NCBI RefSeq assembly: GCF_002910825.1
Contig: NZ_NEUB01000661.1
Coordinates: forward strand, 1-36,323
Reading direction: 5' to 3'
DNA: 36,323 nt
Source: Streptomyces sp. SM1
Lineage (GTDB): Bacteria; Actinomycetota; Actinomycetes; Streptomycetales; Streptomycetaceae
The position numbers were made by a program, and so were the translations under genes. Under the pieces are notes generated by a model. That model was not told the origin of the DNA, did no database searches, and was given only the letters and a program-made list of their open reading frames with translations. Numbering within the stretch: the first letter of the stretch is position 1; each line of letters opens with the position of its first letter. This document shows positions 1-7,872 of this stretch, one piece after another.

Positions 1-1353
1 GACGACACCGGCGCCCACCGACTGCTCCAGGCCGTGCGGCAGCACGAAGGCGTCCGCCACGCCGACGACCTGTTCACCGACTCCGGAGCCACCCGGGTCC
101 TGCCCCACGCGGGTACCGGGTACGACGACGGTCCGGCCACCCAGCCCCTCGAGAGCCCCTTCGTCGGCGCCCAGCGCGGCCCCGGCGACGGGCCCCTGCT
201 GCCCCCGATGCGCCCCTCCGGCAGCATCTACGACGAACCCGGCCACGACCTCGCCCACGACACCGCGGACTACGACGGGCCCGTCCACGACGACGAGTTC
301 CGGAGCGCCGGCCGGCGCGGCAGGCGGCACGGCGACGAACCGGCCCGGCACGCCTACTACCCCGGCCGCCGGCTGAACCTCGGCGTCGTCCTGCTCCCTC
401 TGCGCGTCTTCCTCGGCGGCATCTCGATCTACGCCGGGATGAGCAAGCTCTGCGACCCGCTGTACTTCGAGGGCGGCAGACGCGGCTCCATGGTCAAGTG
501 GCTGCACACCCTGCACCCCTGGGAAGTCGCCGAGCCCCTGCGCCAGTTCGCCCTCGAGCACCCCATCGGCTCCGGGCTGGCCATCGCCTTCGCCCAGGTC
601 GTCGTCGGTGTCCTCACCGTCCTCGGCTGCTGGCAGCGGGTGGCCGCCGTCGCCGGGGCGGCACTCTCCGCGGCGCTGCTGGTCACCGTCAGCTGGAAGA
701 GCGTCCCCGCCTACGAGACGCCCGACATCATCTACCTCGCCGCCTGGTCGCCGCTGATCATCGCGGGCGCCCCCGTCTACTCCGTCGACGGCCGCCTCGC
801 GGGAGCCGCCTGGCGCCGGCTCGGCCCCCGCGCGGACATCTGGGACCTGCGCGGCTACGTCCTGCGGCGCGGCGTCCTCATCACCTTCGTGGTGTGCGGG
901 CTGACCATGCTCGTCGGCTCGCTGCTCGGCGGCGCCGTCCGCGACGCCGACCGGGTCGTCGTCCCCGGGCCCGGCGAGGCCCCGCGCAACGAGCTCCCGG
1001 GAACACCGCTGCCGGAGGACTCGGGCGAACGCCAGGAGGAGAAGCGGACCCCGTCCGCCTCCACCTCGCCGACCCAGGGCGCCACTTCGGGCTCGGCGAG
1101 TCCGTCCGCCGGGACCACCGCCCCCGGGGCGACCCAGGGCGCCGGCTCCGCCACCGGCGCACCCAGCCAGACCCAGGGCAGCACCGGCCAGGCCCCGCCC
1201 CAGCAGTCCTCCCCGGCCGGTCAGGCCCCGAGCACCACCTCCGGCCCGACCTCGGGCGGCGGCAGTTCCTCCGGAGGCGGCGGTGGCGGCGCCCCGAGCG
1301 GCGACGGCGGCTCCTCGGGAGAACCGGGTCTGGTGGGCGGCCTCCTGGGGTAG
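1..1353 (+). CDS. DoxX-family membrane protein, 5' end outside window
   Basis: The frame is open from base 1 with no stop, so the true start probably lies upstream; the GTG at 34 has no convincing ribosome binding site. The first about 115 visible residues are hydrophilic and rich in Asp, Gly and Pro. They are followed by about five hydrophobic segments: LLPLRVFLGGISIYAGMSKL, then around GLAIAFAQVVVGVLTVLG, VAGAALSAALLVTV, IIYLAAWSPLIIAGA and VLITFVVCGLTMLVG. The first matches the opening RxxxGxxfxxaGxxKL pattern of DoxX proteins. A low-complexity tail rich in Ser, Thr, Pro, Gly and Gln occupies the last about 130 residues and is probably extracytoplasmic. DoxX proteins are poorly characterised; some act with thiol or sulfur redox partners. 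Family membership is fairly secure; the function here is unknown. Confidence 0.75.
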   Translation, partial: DDTGAHRLLQAVRQHEGVRHADDLFTDSGATRVLPHAGTGYDDGPATQPLESPFVGAQRGPGDGPLLPPMRPSGSIYDEPGHDLAHDTADYDGPVHDDEFRSAGRRGRRHGDEPARHAYYPGRRLNLGVVLLPLRVFLGGISIYAGMSKLCDPLYFEGGRRGSMVKWLHTLHPWEVAEPLRQFALEHPIGSGLAIAFAQVVVGVLTVLGCWQRVAAVAGAALSAALLVTVSWKSVPAYETPDIIYLAAWSPLIIAGAPVYSVDGRLAGAAWRRLGPRADIWDLRGYVLRRGVLITFVVCGLTMLVGSLLGGAVRDADRVVVPGPGEAPRNELPGTPLPEDSGERQEEKRTPSASTSPTQGATSGSASPSAGTTAPGATQGAGSATGAPSQTQGSTGQAPPQQSSPAGQAPSTTSGPTSGGGSSSGGGGGGAPSGDGGSSGEPGLVGGLLG

Positions 1354-1387
1354 CCCCGCACCGGGGCGCGTCGGGTACGACGCGCTG

Positions 1388-1436
1388 ACGACGGTGGGGT
1401 CCCGCACGCTTCGTCCGTGCGGGACCCCACCGTCGT
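1388..1436. terminator. Bidirectional terminator between convergent genes
   Basis: Perfect 21-bp inverted repeat: arms 1388-1408 and 1416-1436, 7-base loop. It lies 34 bases after the DoxX stop and 22 bases beyond the stop of the converging nucleotidyltransferase gene, so it can serve both. There is no U-tract, as is usual in Streptomyces. Confidence 0.85.
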
Positions 1437-1457
1437 ACGTACGGGGATGACGCCGGG

Positions 1458-2192
1458 TCAGCGGCCGCCCTGCCCCGTCAGCTCCTTCGCGGCCTCCGTC
1501 AGGTCCTTCGCGGTGTCGATCGCCCGCCAGTAGGAGCCCTGGGGGATGGGGAACCCGGCGAGCCGGCGCTCACGCGCGAGACGCGGGAACGTGGTGCGTT
1601 CGTGGTCGCCGCGCTCCGGGAGCAGACCGGCGAACTCGGCGGAGAAGACGTACACCCCCGCGTTGATCTCGGAGGTCGACGGCGGGGCCTCGATGAAGTC
1701 GGTGATGTGGCCGAAGCCGTCGGTGCGCACCGCGCCCCACGGAATGCGCGGGCGGGCCAGCGCGAGGGTGGCGACGGCGTCCCGCTCGGTGTGGAAGTCG
1801 GCCATGTCGCGCAGCGAGAACCGGGTCCAGATGTCGCCGTTGGTGGCGTACCAGGGCTGGTCGGGGTGCGGGAGATGAGCGGCGGCGTACTTCAGGCCGC
1901 CGCCGCGGCCGAGGGGTTCCGTCTCGACGACCGTGGTGACGGAGACGGGCAGCTCGGTGGTCTCCAGCCACTTCTGCAGCACCTCGGCGAGATGGCCGCA
2001 GGAGACGACGACGTCGGTGACGCCCTCCTCGGCGAGCCAGGTGAGCTGATGGCCGATGATCGGGGTTCCCGTGCCGGGGATCTCGACCATCGGCTTCGGC
2101 CGGTCGTCGGTGTACGGACGGAGCCGGGAGCCCTGGCCGCCGGCCAGGATGACGGCTTGTACGGGGCGGGAGACGGCACGCGGGTCGGTCAT
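1458..2192 (-). CDS. Sugar-phosphate nucleotidyltransferase
   Basis: A 244-residue protein that probably transfers a nucleotidyl group from an NTP to a sugar 1-phosphate in the cytoplasm. The N-terminus (about residues 13-35) carries the pyrophosphorylase signature AVILAGGQGSRLRPYTDDRP followed by KP, which binds the nucleotide triphosphate. A second motif, YATNGDIWTRF, matches the metal-binding (N)GD region of the GT-A-like fold. Length suits short RfbA/GalU/ManC-like members without the C-terminal beta-helix. GDP- versus dTDP-sugar specificity cannot be told from sequence. A hexanucleotide repeat lies about 60-95 bases upstream of the ATG. The gene converges on the DoxX gene. The family call is secure; the substrate is open. 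Confidence 0.88.
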   Translation of the reverse strand: MTDPRAVSRPVQAVILAGGQGSRLRPYTDDRPKPMVEIPGTGTPIIGHQLTWLAEEGVTDVVVSCGHLAEVLQKWLETTELPVSVTTVVETEPLGRGGGLKYAAAHLPHPDQPWYATNGDIWTRFSLRDMADFHTERDAVATLALARPRIPWGAVRTDGFGHITDFIEAPPSTSEINAGVYVFSAEFAGLLPERGDHERTTFPRLARERRLAGFPIPQGSYWRAIDTAKDLTEAAKELTGQGGR

Positions 2193-2252
2193 GCCCGCAC
2201 TTTACGCGGCGCTCGGCCGGGGGGTGCGGGCAGTCGGGCGGGTGCGCTTGTT

Positions 2253-2288
2253 GGTGCCGGTGCCGGTGCCGGTGCCGGTGCCGGTGCC
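2253..2288. repeat. (GGTGCC)6 microsatellite
   Basis: Six uninterrupted copies of GGTGCC lie 61-96 bases upstream of the start of the leftward nucleotidyltransferase gene, in the 241-bp gap between it and the 161-residue protein gene. A whole-hexamer repeat could change length by slippage and alter promoter spacing. Confidence 0.9.
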
Positions 2289-2433
2289 GGGTGCTCCGTG
2301 CTCGGTGTGGGGGCTGGGCGGGGGGTGTGTGCGCTGCCCGGCGTTTGCGGGGTGCCGTCGCGCCCACCCGTGCCGCCCTGCGGCACGACTGCCCGCGGGG
2401 GGCGGAGGGCGCAGGGTGGGGGCTGGGTGTGGG

Positions 2434-2919
2434 TCAGGTGTTGGCCTTGACGACTCCCGAGGCGAAGGAGGTGTCGCAGACCGGGCGGGCGTAGGACTGG
2501 GCCTTGGTCGGGCCGTAGACGCGGACCGCGGCCTTGCCCAGGGAGCGGGCGATCGACGCGCAGTGCTTCGCCAGGGACGGGCGGTCGTTCACCGCCTGCT
2601 GGAGATGGGTGAGCGCCACACCCGGGTTCTCCTTCTGCAGTTCGACCAGCAGCGTGTCGCGCAGCACCTCGTGCGGCGCCCGTGCGCCGGCCCGCGACGA
2701 CGCGCCGGAGGCGTCGGTGTCCGCGGCGGCGAGCACCGGGCTCGAGGGGGCGCCCGACCAGTTCACCCGCGCGACCGCGAGGGTCCCGGAGAGCACCAGG
2801 ACGACGGGGAGGACAAGGGCGAGGGAACGGCCGATCCGACGGGCAGTGCCCCGGCCGCGTCGCGTCTGAGGGTCAATGGAGTGCTTCACGCGTGTGAGAG
2901 TAGCGTCCCGTAGCGGCAT
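2434..2919 (-). CDS. Small membrane-anchored or secreted hypothetical protein
   Basis: I do not recognise this 161-residue protein. It has a basic N-terminal stretch of about 30 residues (several Arg), one hydrophobic segment (SLALVLPVVLVLSGTLAVAR), then about 110 residues outside the membrane containing KHCASIARSLGKAAVRVYG and a second Cys near VCDTSF. The two Cys could form a disulfide outside the cell. The ATG at 2919 follows a GGA-containing stretch at reasonable spacing; a GTG at 2889 is an alternative. It is likely a signal-anchor or cleaved secreted protein and no enzyme motif is visible. Confidence 0.6.
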   Translation of the reverse strand: MPLRDATLTRVKHSIDPQTRRGRGTARRIGRSLALVLPVVLVLSGTLAVARVNWSGAPSSPVLAAADTDASGASSRAGARAPHEVLRDTLLVELQKENPGVALTHLQQAVNDRPSLAKHCASIARSLGKAAVRVYGPTKAQSYARPVCDTSFASGVVKANT

Positions 2920-3024
2920 GAAAACATTCCGTCACCGTTACGGGGGACAGGGAACCTTCGATTCCGCGCGACGTGTTGACGCACACGGATCGAAATGACT
3001 GTTGTGCCGGGGTATTTGTCGACT

Positions 3025-3064
3025 ACGTGGAGGGCCCCGCAGCGCGCTGCGGGGCCCTCCACGT
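3025..3064. terminator. 40-bp perfect palindrome, msiK terminator
   Basis: Perfect palindrome with arms 3025-3044 and 3045-3064 (half-site core GTGGAGGGCCCCGC). It starts 36 bases past the msiK stop and about 105 bases upstream of the next leftward gene, so it probably ends msiK transcription. Confidence 0.85.
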
Positions 3065-3099
3065 CATCACGGCTCGATACGGCTCGCTGCCGGCCGCTC

Positions 3100-4188
<1,089 letters not shown>

Positions 4189-4561
4189 GGTGAATGGTCC
4201 CCTTCTACCGGCAGGAACGTGCCGGACGATCCGAGTAGGAAGGTGGTGCCACGACGGGTGTTCCGTTGTGGTGTGGTCCATATGAGTGAACTGGCACAGG
4301 ACGGTACCTGGCGTTCACCTGGTCTGTCAGTAGTTCCAGGGCCGTGAATTCCTCGGAAACTTTCGATCATGAGCGTGACGGTCCGGTTTCGTACGTGATC
4401 ACTGCTCGCGCGCGTACCGGTCCGCCGGCACGGGGAGGAGAAGGTGGCGTACGCCTTCGAGTACGAGGTGGAGTGAGCCGGCGGGGCCGCCCTCCATAGT
4501 GCGTGGCCCGGCGAAAGCGGCACTGTGTACAGTGGACCAGCCTTCGCGCGCGCCGCGCGGT
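4189..4561. promoter_or_regulatory. msiK upstream region with GAAACTTTC palindrome
   Basis: This 373-bp gap between msiK and the tRNA gene should hold promoters for both, reading in opposite directions. I see no gene. The clearest element is GGAAACTTTCG (core palindrome GAAA-C-TTTC at 4356-4364), about 170 bases upstream of the msiK start. Its form suits a sugar repressor operator. The same 9-mer recurs at 31634-31642 near the RpiR gene. I saw no perfect CebR-type palindrome and no full dre site here. Confidence 0.4.
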
Positions 4562-4635
4562 GCCTCCTTAGCTCAGCTGGCCAGAGCAACGCACTTGTAA
4601 TGCGTAGGTCGTCGGTTCGAATCCGACAGGGGGCT
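4562..4635 (+). tRNA. tRNA-Thr (anticodon UGU)
   Basis: The 74 bases fold as a cloverleaf. The acceptor stem pairs GCCTCCT (4562-4568) with AGGGGGC (4628-4634), allowing one G-T pair. The anticodon stem is ACGCA/TGCGT with loop CTTGTAA, so the anticodon is TGT (4596-4598), reading ACA. The T-arm contains GGTTCGAATCC. The discriminator is T at 4635 and CCA is not encoded. Confidence 0.95.
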
Positions 4636-4640
4636 CAGCG

Positions 4641-4676
4641 AATCCCAGGTCAAGACAGTTTTGGCCTGGGATTTTT
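4641..4676. terminator. Rho-independent terminator after tRNA-Thr
   Basis: Stem AATCCCAGG (4641-4649) pairs with CCTGGGATT (4665-4673) around a 15-base loop and runs into a T-run (4672-4676). It starts 6 bases after the tRNA. It also lies just past the stop of the leftward phosphotransferase remnant, so it may act on both strands. Confidence 0.85.
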
Positions 4677-5056
4677 CATGTCGTGCGGCCGCGCAGGCGG
4701 CGGGCGATCTCCAGGTCGTTCTCGTCGAGGGGGCGGCCGTCCTCGATCTCCCACAGGCAGTTCTGCAGCAGGCGGCCGTGCGTCCACGCGCGCGCACGTG
4801 CGCGGTCCAGGCCGAGGATGTCGGTCATGGCGTCGAAGCGCCAGATGACGTCGTCGGGGTCGAAGCGGTTGGCCAGGGCGGGCCAGAGGTCGAAGCCGGG
4901 GTCGCCGGCCAGGGGTTTGGGGTCGATGGCGAGCCAGGGGGCGCGGTCGGAGGCGAGGACGTTCTCGTCGTGCAGGTCCCAGTGCAGGAGGCGGTCGCCG
5001 GGTTCGCCGGTGACCTCGCGTACGGCGGCGGCGCAGTCGGCGACGAGGCGGCGGGC
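4676..5056 (-). pseudogene. 3' remnant of aminoglycoside (streptomycin-type) phosphotransferase
   Basis: About 127 codons in the frame ending at 4676 encode the C-terminal part of an APH(6)-like kinase: ARRLVADCAAAVREV, then catalytic loop LLHWDLHDENVLA (HxDxxxxN Brenner motif) and metal-binding IDPKPLAGDPGFDLWP, ending RPLDENDLEIARRLRGRTT. The N-lobe that binds ATP is missing. Upstream of about 5056 the sequence instead belongs, in another frame, to a quinone reductase start. A full enzyme is about 300 residues, so more than half has been lost. The intact catalytic loop suggests recent damage. Without the N-lobe it cannot be active. Confidence 0.8.
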
Positions 5057-5252
5057 GGCCGGGGACGGTCGGCAGGGTGGCCGGGGCCGGTGCGGGGCCT
5101 TGCATGCCTTCGCGCAGGGCCGTGTCCAGGAGGTGGACGCCGGCCGCGCGGACGGCGATGCGGACCTGGCCGGGGCCCGGCCGTGGGTCCTCGGCCTCTT
5201 CGTGGGTGAGGTTCTCGGCGGGGCCGAAGGCGTGCAGGCGGATGGCGTGCAT
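5055..5252 (-). pseudogene. 5' remnant of NADPH:quinone reductase gene fused out of frame
   Basis: The ATG at 5252 opens about 66 codons typical of zinc-independent quinone reductases of the MDR superfamily: MHAIRLHAFGPAENL, EDPRPGPGQVRIAVRAAGVH, LLDTALREGM, and TLPTVPGR, which normally continues EVAGVV. At about 5055 the match stops and the frame runs on through the phosphotransferase remnant, giving a 200-residue chimeric reading frame that ends at 4650 with an Arg/Pro-rich nonsense tail. The nucleotide-binding domain is absent, so no reductase activity is expected. The gene sits behind a perfect SoxR box at 5303-5326. In S. coelicolor a SoxR-regulated quinone reductase (SCO4266, from memory) is the likely intact counterpart. 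Confidence 0.82.
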
Positions 5253-5302
5253 GTGGGATTCCCCCAGGGGTCGGGTCGTGCGCCGTTACGGTTCCCACGG
5301 TG

Positions 5303-5326
5303 TGACCTCAAGCATGCTTGAGGTCA
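5303..5326 (-). promoter_or_regulatory. SoxR box in redox-sensing promoter
   Basis: A perfect 24-bp palindrome contains ACCTCAAG, 4 bases, CTTGAGGT, the SoxR operator consensus. Read leftward it is embedded just after a TTGACC -35 element, and a plausible -10 follows after about 19 bases, the long spacer typical of SoxR-activated promoters. It points at the truncated quinone reductase (start 5252). The first bases overlap the last codons of the FAD oxidoreductase gene, which ends at 5308. Confidence 0.9.
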
Positions 5327-6468
5327 AGTGTGTTCCGGCCGAGGGCGAGGGAGACGGCCGTCAGGGCGCTGTTGAAGGAGACCTCCGAGAGCACGCCGGG
5401 CGCGGCGACCTGGTCGCCGGCGAGGTAGACGCCGTCGCCCCGGTCGATGGCGGGCCGGTCCCGCCAGCTGGTGCCGGGCGGGTCGACGGCGCCGGTGCGG
5501 CCGTTCGCCACCGCCTGCTGCCGCCAGGTGACCCGCCCGCGCCAGCCCTTGAAGGCGAGGTCGAGCAGTTCCTCCGCGCGGGCGGTGCCGTCTGCCCTGG
5601 ACTGGTGGGGGGCGATGGGGATCTGGCCCTGGACGAGCTGTTCGCCGGCCGGGGCGAGGGTGCGGTCCTGTGCGGTGAACCGCTCGAGCCAGCCGGGTGC
5701 GTCGAGGTCGGAGACGGCGAAGGCGTCGCCGCGGCGGGTGCGCAGGGCGAGGTCGATCAGGACGGTGCGGCCGCTCGGCCAGGTCAGTGTGGGGTCGCCG
5801 AGGAGGTTGCGGGCGGAGTCCAGCGTGGTGGCGACGACGACCGGGGTGCCGGTGGGCACCGTGCCGACGCGGGACAGGGTCTCCATCCGTACGCCCAGGT
5901 TCCACGCGCGGGCGGCCATCCGGTCGATGAGGCAGCCCCAGCCGCCGCGCGGGTAGTGCGCCTCCGGGGGAAGCCGGGTGGCGCGGCGCAGGCGCTCCTG
6001 GACGAACGCGGCGGACAGGGAGCCGGGGTCGTGGTGGAAGAGCGCGACCGCCGCGTAGTGGGCGGCGGCCCGCGCGCCCTCCTCGCCGGCGATCGTGGTG
6101 GCCCAGGTGCGGAAGTCGGTGTCGACGGGGGCCTCGGTGCCGGTGTGGCGCAGCAGTCTCAGCAGGGCGAAGGGCGGGGTGCGGCGCAGGGTGCCCCGGT
6201 GGCGGAGCCGGAACCGGGTTGCTTCCAGGGGCGGGACGGGGGCGAGCGGCCCGACGAGGCCGCGCCTGCGGAGCCAGGTCCAGTGGGGGCCGCCGTTGTA
6301 GAGGGCGTGGGGTCCGTCGTTGGTCCGGTAGGGGCCCTCGGCGGTGCGGGCGCGGCCGCCGAGGGTGTGGTGGGCTTCGTGGACGGTGACCTTGGCGCCC
6401 GCCTCGGCGGCGGTGATGGCCGCGGTGAGTCCGGCGAAGCCGCCGCCGATGACGGTGATGCGGTGCAT
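5308..6468 (-). CDS. FAD-dependent oxidoreductase, phytoene desaturase-like
   Basis: A 386-residue flavoprotein of the NAD(P)/FAD amine oxidase or phytoene dehydrogenase-like fold. The N-terminus is a dinucleotide-binding motif (HRITVIGGGFAGLTAAI) followed by VHEAHHTLGGRART, the second FAD contact of this family. Near the C-terminus GDGVYLAGDQVAAPGVLSEVSFNSAL is the usual FAD-closing motif. The substrate is unknown. An open frame extends upstream to 6603, but ATG 6468 begins exactly at the Rossmann strand and has AAGGGAGA at good spacing. The last codons (LDLKHA) run through the SoxR box of the next gene, so translation and that operator share DNA. Confidence 0.85.
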   Translation of the reverse strand: MHRITVIGGGFAGLTAAITAAEAGAKVTVHEAHHTLGGRARTAEGPYRTNDGPHALYNGGPHWTWLRRRGLVGPLAPVPPLEATRFRLRHRGTLRRTPPFALLRLLRHTGTEAPVDTDFRTWATTIAGEEGARAAAHYAAVALFHHDPGSLSAAFVQERLRRATRLPPEAHYPRGGWGCLIDRMAARAWNLGVRMETLSRVGTVPTGTPVVVATTLDSARNLLGDPTLTWPSGRTVLIDLALRTRRGDAFAVSDLDAPGWLERFTAQDRTLAPAGEQLVQGQIPIAPHQSRADGTARAEELLDLAFKGWRGRVTWRQQAVANGRTGAVDPPGTSWRDRPAIDRGDGVYLAGDQVAAPGVLSEVSFNSALTAVSLALGRNTLDLKHA

Positions 6469-6601
6469 GGCTGGGGTGTCTCCCTTGCTCGGGGTCGCCT
6501 TGCGGCTGTGCGAGGGAGACGGATCGAGCGGGCCGGAATGTGACATGCGGGGGTTTTCGCAGGTCGGGGGGATTGTCAGTGGTGGGGTGCAGCATGGGGT
6601 C

Positions 6602-7279
6602 ATGGTGAGGAGAGCGGGCGGTGGTCCGGTGGTGAGGGCGGCGCGGCGCCCGGAGCTGCGGCTGCCGGTGCTGGAGCGGTACGAGGGGGGTGGGCTGGAG
6701 CCGGACGGGGACTACGACGGGCTGGAGTTCCGGGAGGCCGACTTCGCCGGGCAGGACGGCGGCGGGGCGCGTTTCATGGACTGTGCGCTGCGGGGGTGCG
6801 TGCTGGACGAGACGCGGCTGTCCCGGGCGCGGGTACTGGACTCGGTGCTGGCCGGTGTCCGGGGGGTGGGGACGGATCTCGCCGAGGCGACACTGCGCGA
6901 CGTCGAGCTGACCGACGCGCGGCTCGGGGGGACGCAGTTGCACGGGGCGGGGCTGGAGCGGGTTCTGATCCGCGGCGGCAAGATCGATTTTCTGAACCTG
7001 CGCGGGGCCCGGCTCAAGGACGTGGTCTTCGAGGGCTGTGTGCTGGTCGAGCCGGACTTCGGCGGGGCGCGGCTGGAGCGCGTGGAGTTCGTGGACTGCG
7101 TGCTGAGGGGCGCGGACCTCTCGGGGGCGACGCTGAAGGACGTGGATCTGCGGGGTGCCGCGTCACTGGAGGTCGCGAGGGGGGTGGACCGGCTGTCGGG
7201 GGCGGTGATCAGCACGGCGCAGCTGCTGGATCTGGCGCCGGTGCTGGCGGGGGAGCTGGGGATCAGGGTGGAGGGCTGA
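6602..7279 (+). CDS. Pentapeptide-repeat protein
   Basis: A 225-residue protein with about 25 tandem A(D/N/R)LxX-type pentapeptides, such as ADFAGQDGGGARFMDCALRGCVLDETRLSRARVL condensed into periodic Leu/Phe at every fifth residue, and later LRGADLSGATLKDVDLRGAA. Such repeats form a right-handed beta-helix. Some relatives (Qnr, MfpA) mimic DNA and bind gyrase, but most have no known job and nothing here decides between them. The ATG at 6602 was chosen over upstream in-frame codons because it precedes a coherent basic N-terminus; its ribosome site is weak. It is divergent from the FAD oxidoreductase across 133 bp. Confidence 0.8.
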   Translation: MVRRAGGGPVVRAARRPELRLPVLERYEGGGLEPDGDYDGLEFREADFAGQDGGGARFMDCALRGCVLDETRLSRARVLDSVLAGVRGVGTDLAEATLRDVELTDARLGGTQLHGAGLERVLIRGGKIDFLNLRGARLKDVVFEGCVLVEPDFGGARLERVEFVDCVLRGADLSGATLKDVDLRGAASLEVARGVDRLSGAVISTAQLLDLAPVLAGELGIRVEG

Positions 7280-7289
7280 TCCGCCGGGG

Positions 7290-7817
7290 TCACCTCAGCC
7301 GGGGGAAGCGGGCCTGGATGGTCCAGATGGCCGGGTTCTCGGCGAGGTCGTCGTGGAGGTCGGTCAGGTCGGCGAGGAGGTCGTGGAGGAAGTCGCGGGC
7401 CTCGCGGCGGAGTTCGGTGTGGGAGAAGGTCAGTGGGGGCTCGCCGGCGGGCAGCCACTCGGCCTGGATGTCCACCCAGCCGAAGCGGCGTTCGAAGAGC
7501 AGACGGTCGGTGGACTCGGTGAAGTCCAGTTCCGCGTGCTGGGGCCGGGAGGCGCGGGAGCCGGCCGGGTCCCGGTCGATGTGCTCCACGATGTCGCACA
7601 GCGCCCACGCGAAGTCGAGTACCGGCACCCATCCCCAGGTTGTGGACAGTTCGCGGTCCGACTCGGTGTCGGCGAGGTAGACGTCGCCGCAGAACAGGTC
7701 GTGACGCAGGGCGTGGACGTCCACGCGGCGGTAGTCGGTCTGCGGGGGGTCGGGGAAGCGGTTGGAGAGGGCATAGCCGATGTCGAGCACGTGGGTGATG
7801 GTGTCATGGCGCGGCAC
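7290..7817 (-). CDS. Conserved hypothetical protein
   Basis: I do not recognise a named family for this 175-residue acidic, probably cytoplasmic protein. It is rich in Asp, Trp and aromatic residues (TTWGWVPVLDFAWALCDIVEHIDRD, RRFGWVDIQAEWLP) and ends with a helical region (ELRREARDFLHDLLADLTDL). No signal peptide or membrane segment is present. It starts at GTG 7817 with only a weak ribosome site. It converges on the pentapeptide gene with a 10-bp gap and diverges from the M1 peptidase over 55 bp. The composition resembles small immunity-type or DUF proteins, but that is only an impression. Confidence 0.7.
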   Translation of the reverse strand: MPRHDTITHVLDIGYALSNRFPDPPQTDYRRVDVHALRHDLFCGDVYLADTESDRELSTTWGWVPVLDFAWALCDIVEHIDRDPAGSRASRPQHAELDFTESTDRLLFERRFGWVDIQAEWLPAGEPPLTFSHTELRREARDFLHDLLADLTDLHDDLAENPAIWTIQARFPRLR

Positions 7818-7872
7818 ACCGGCTCTCGCGGGATCCCGGAGGGTGCGCCCGCTGTCCTCGTAGGATCCGGGA

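Noticed and set aside
1602..2450. Long open frame opposite the nucleotidyltransferase gene
   Set aside because: It is Gly/Arg/Val-rich, lacks a family match, and mirrors the codon bias of the real gene on the other strand.
4314..4340. dre-like CCTGGTCTGTCAG upstream of msiK
   Set aside because: Only the left half matches the DasR consensus; the right half fails at most positions.
5077..6543. 488-codon open frame opposite the FAD oxidoreductase
   Set aside because: Gly/Arg/Glu-rich shadow; the leftward frame has both FAD motifs and a ribosome site.
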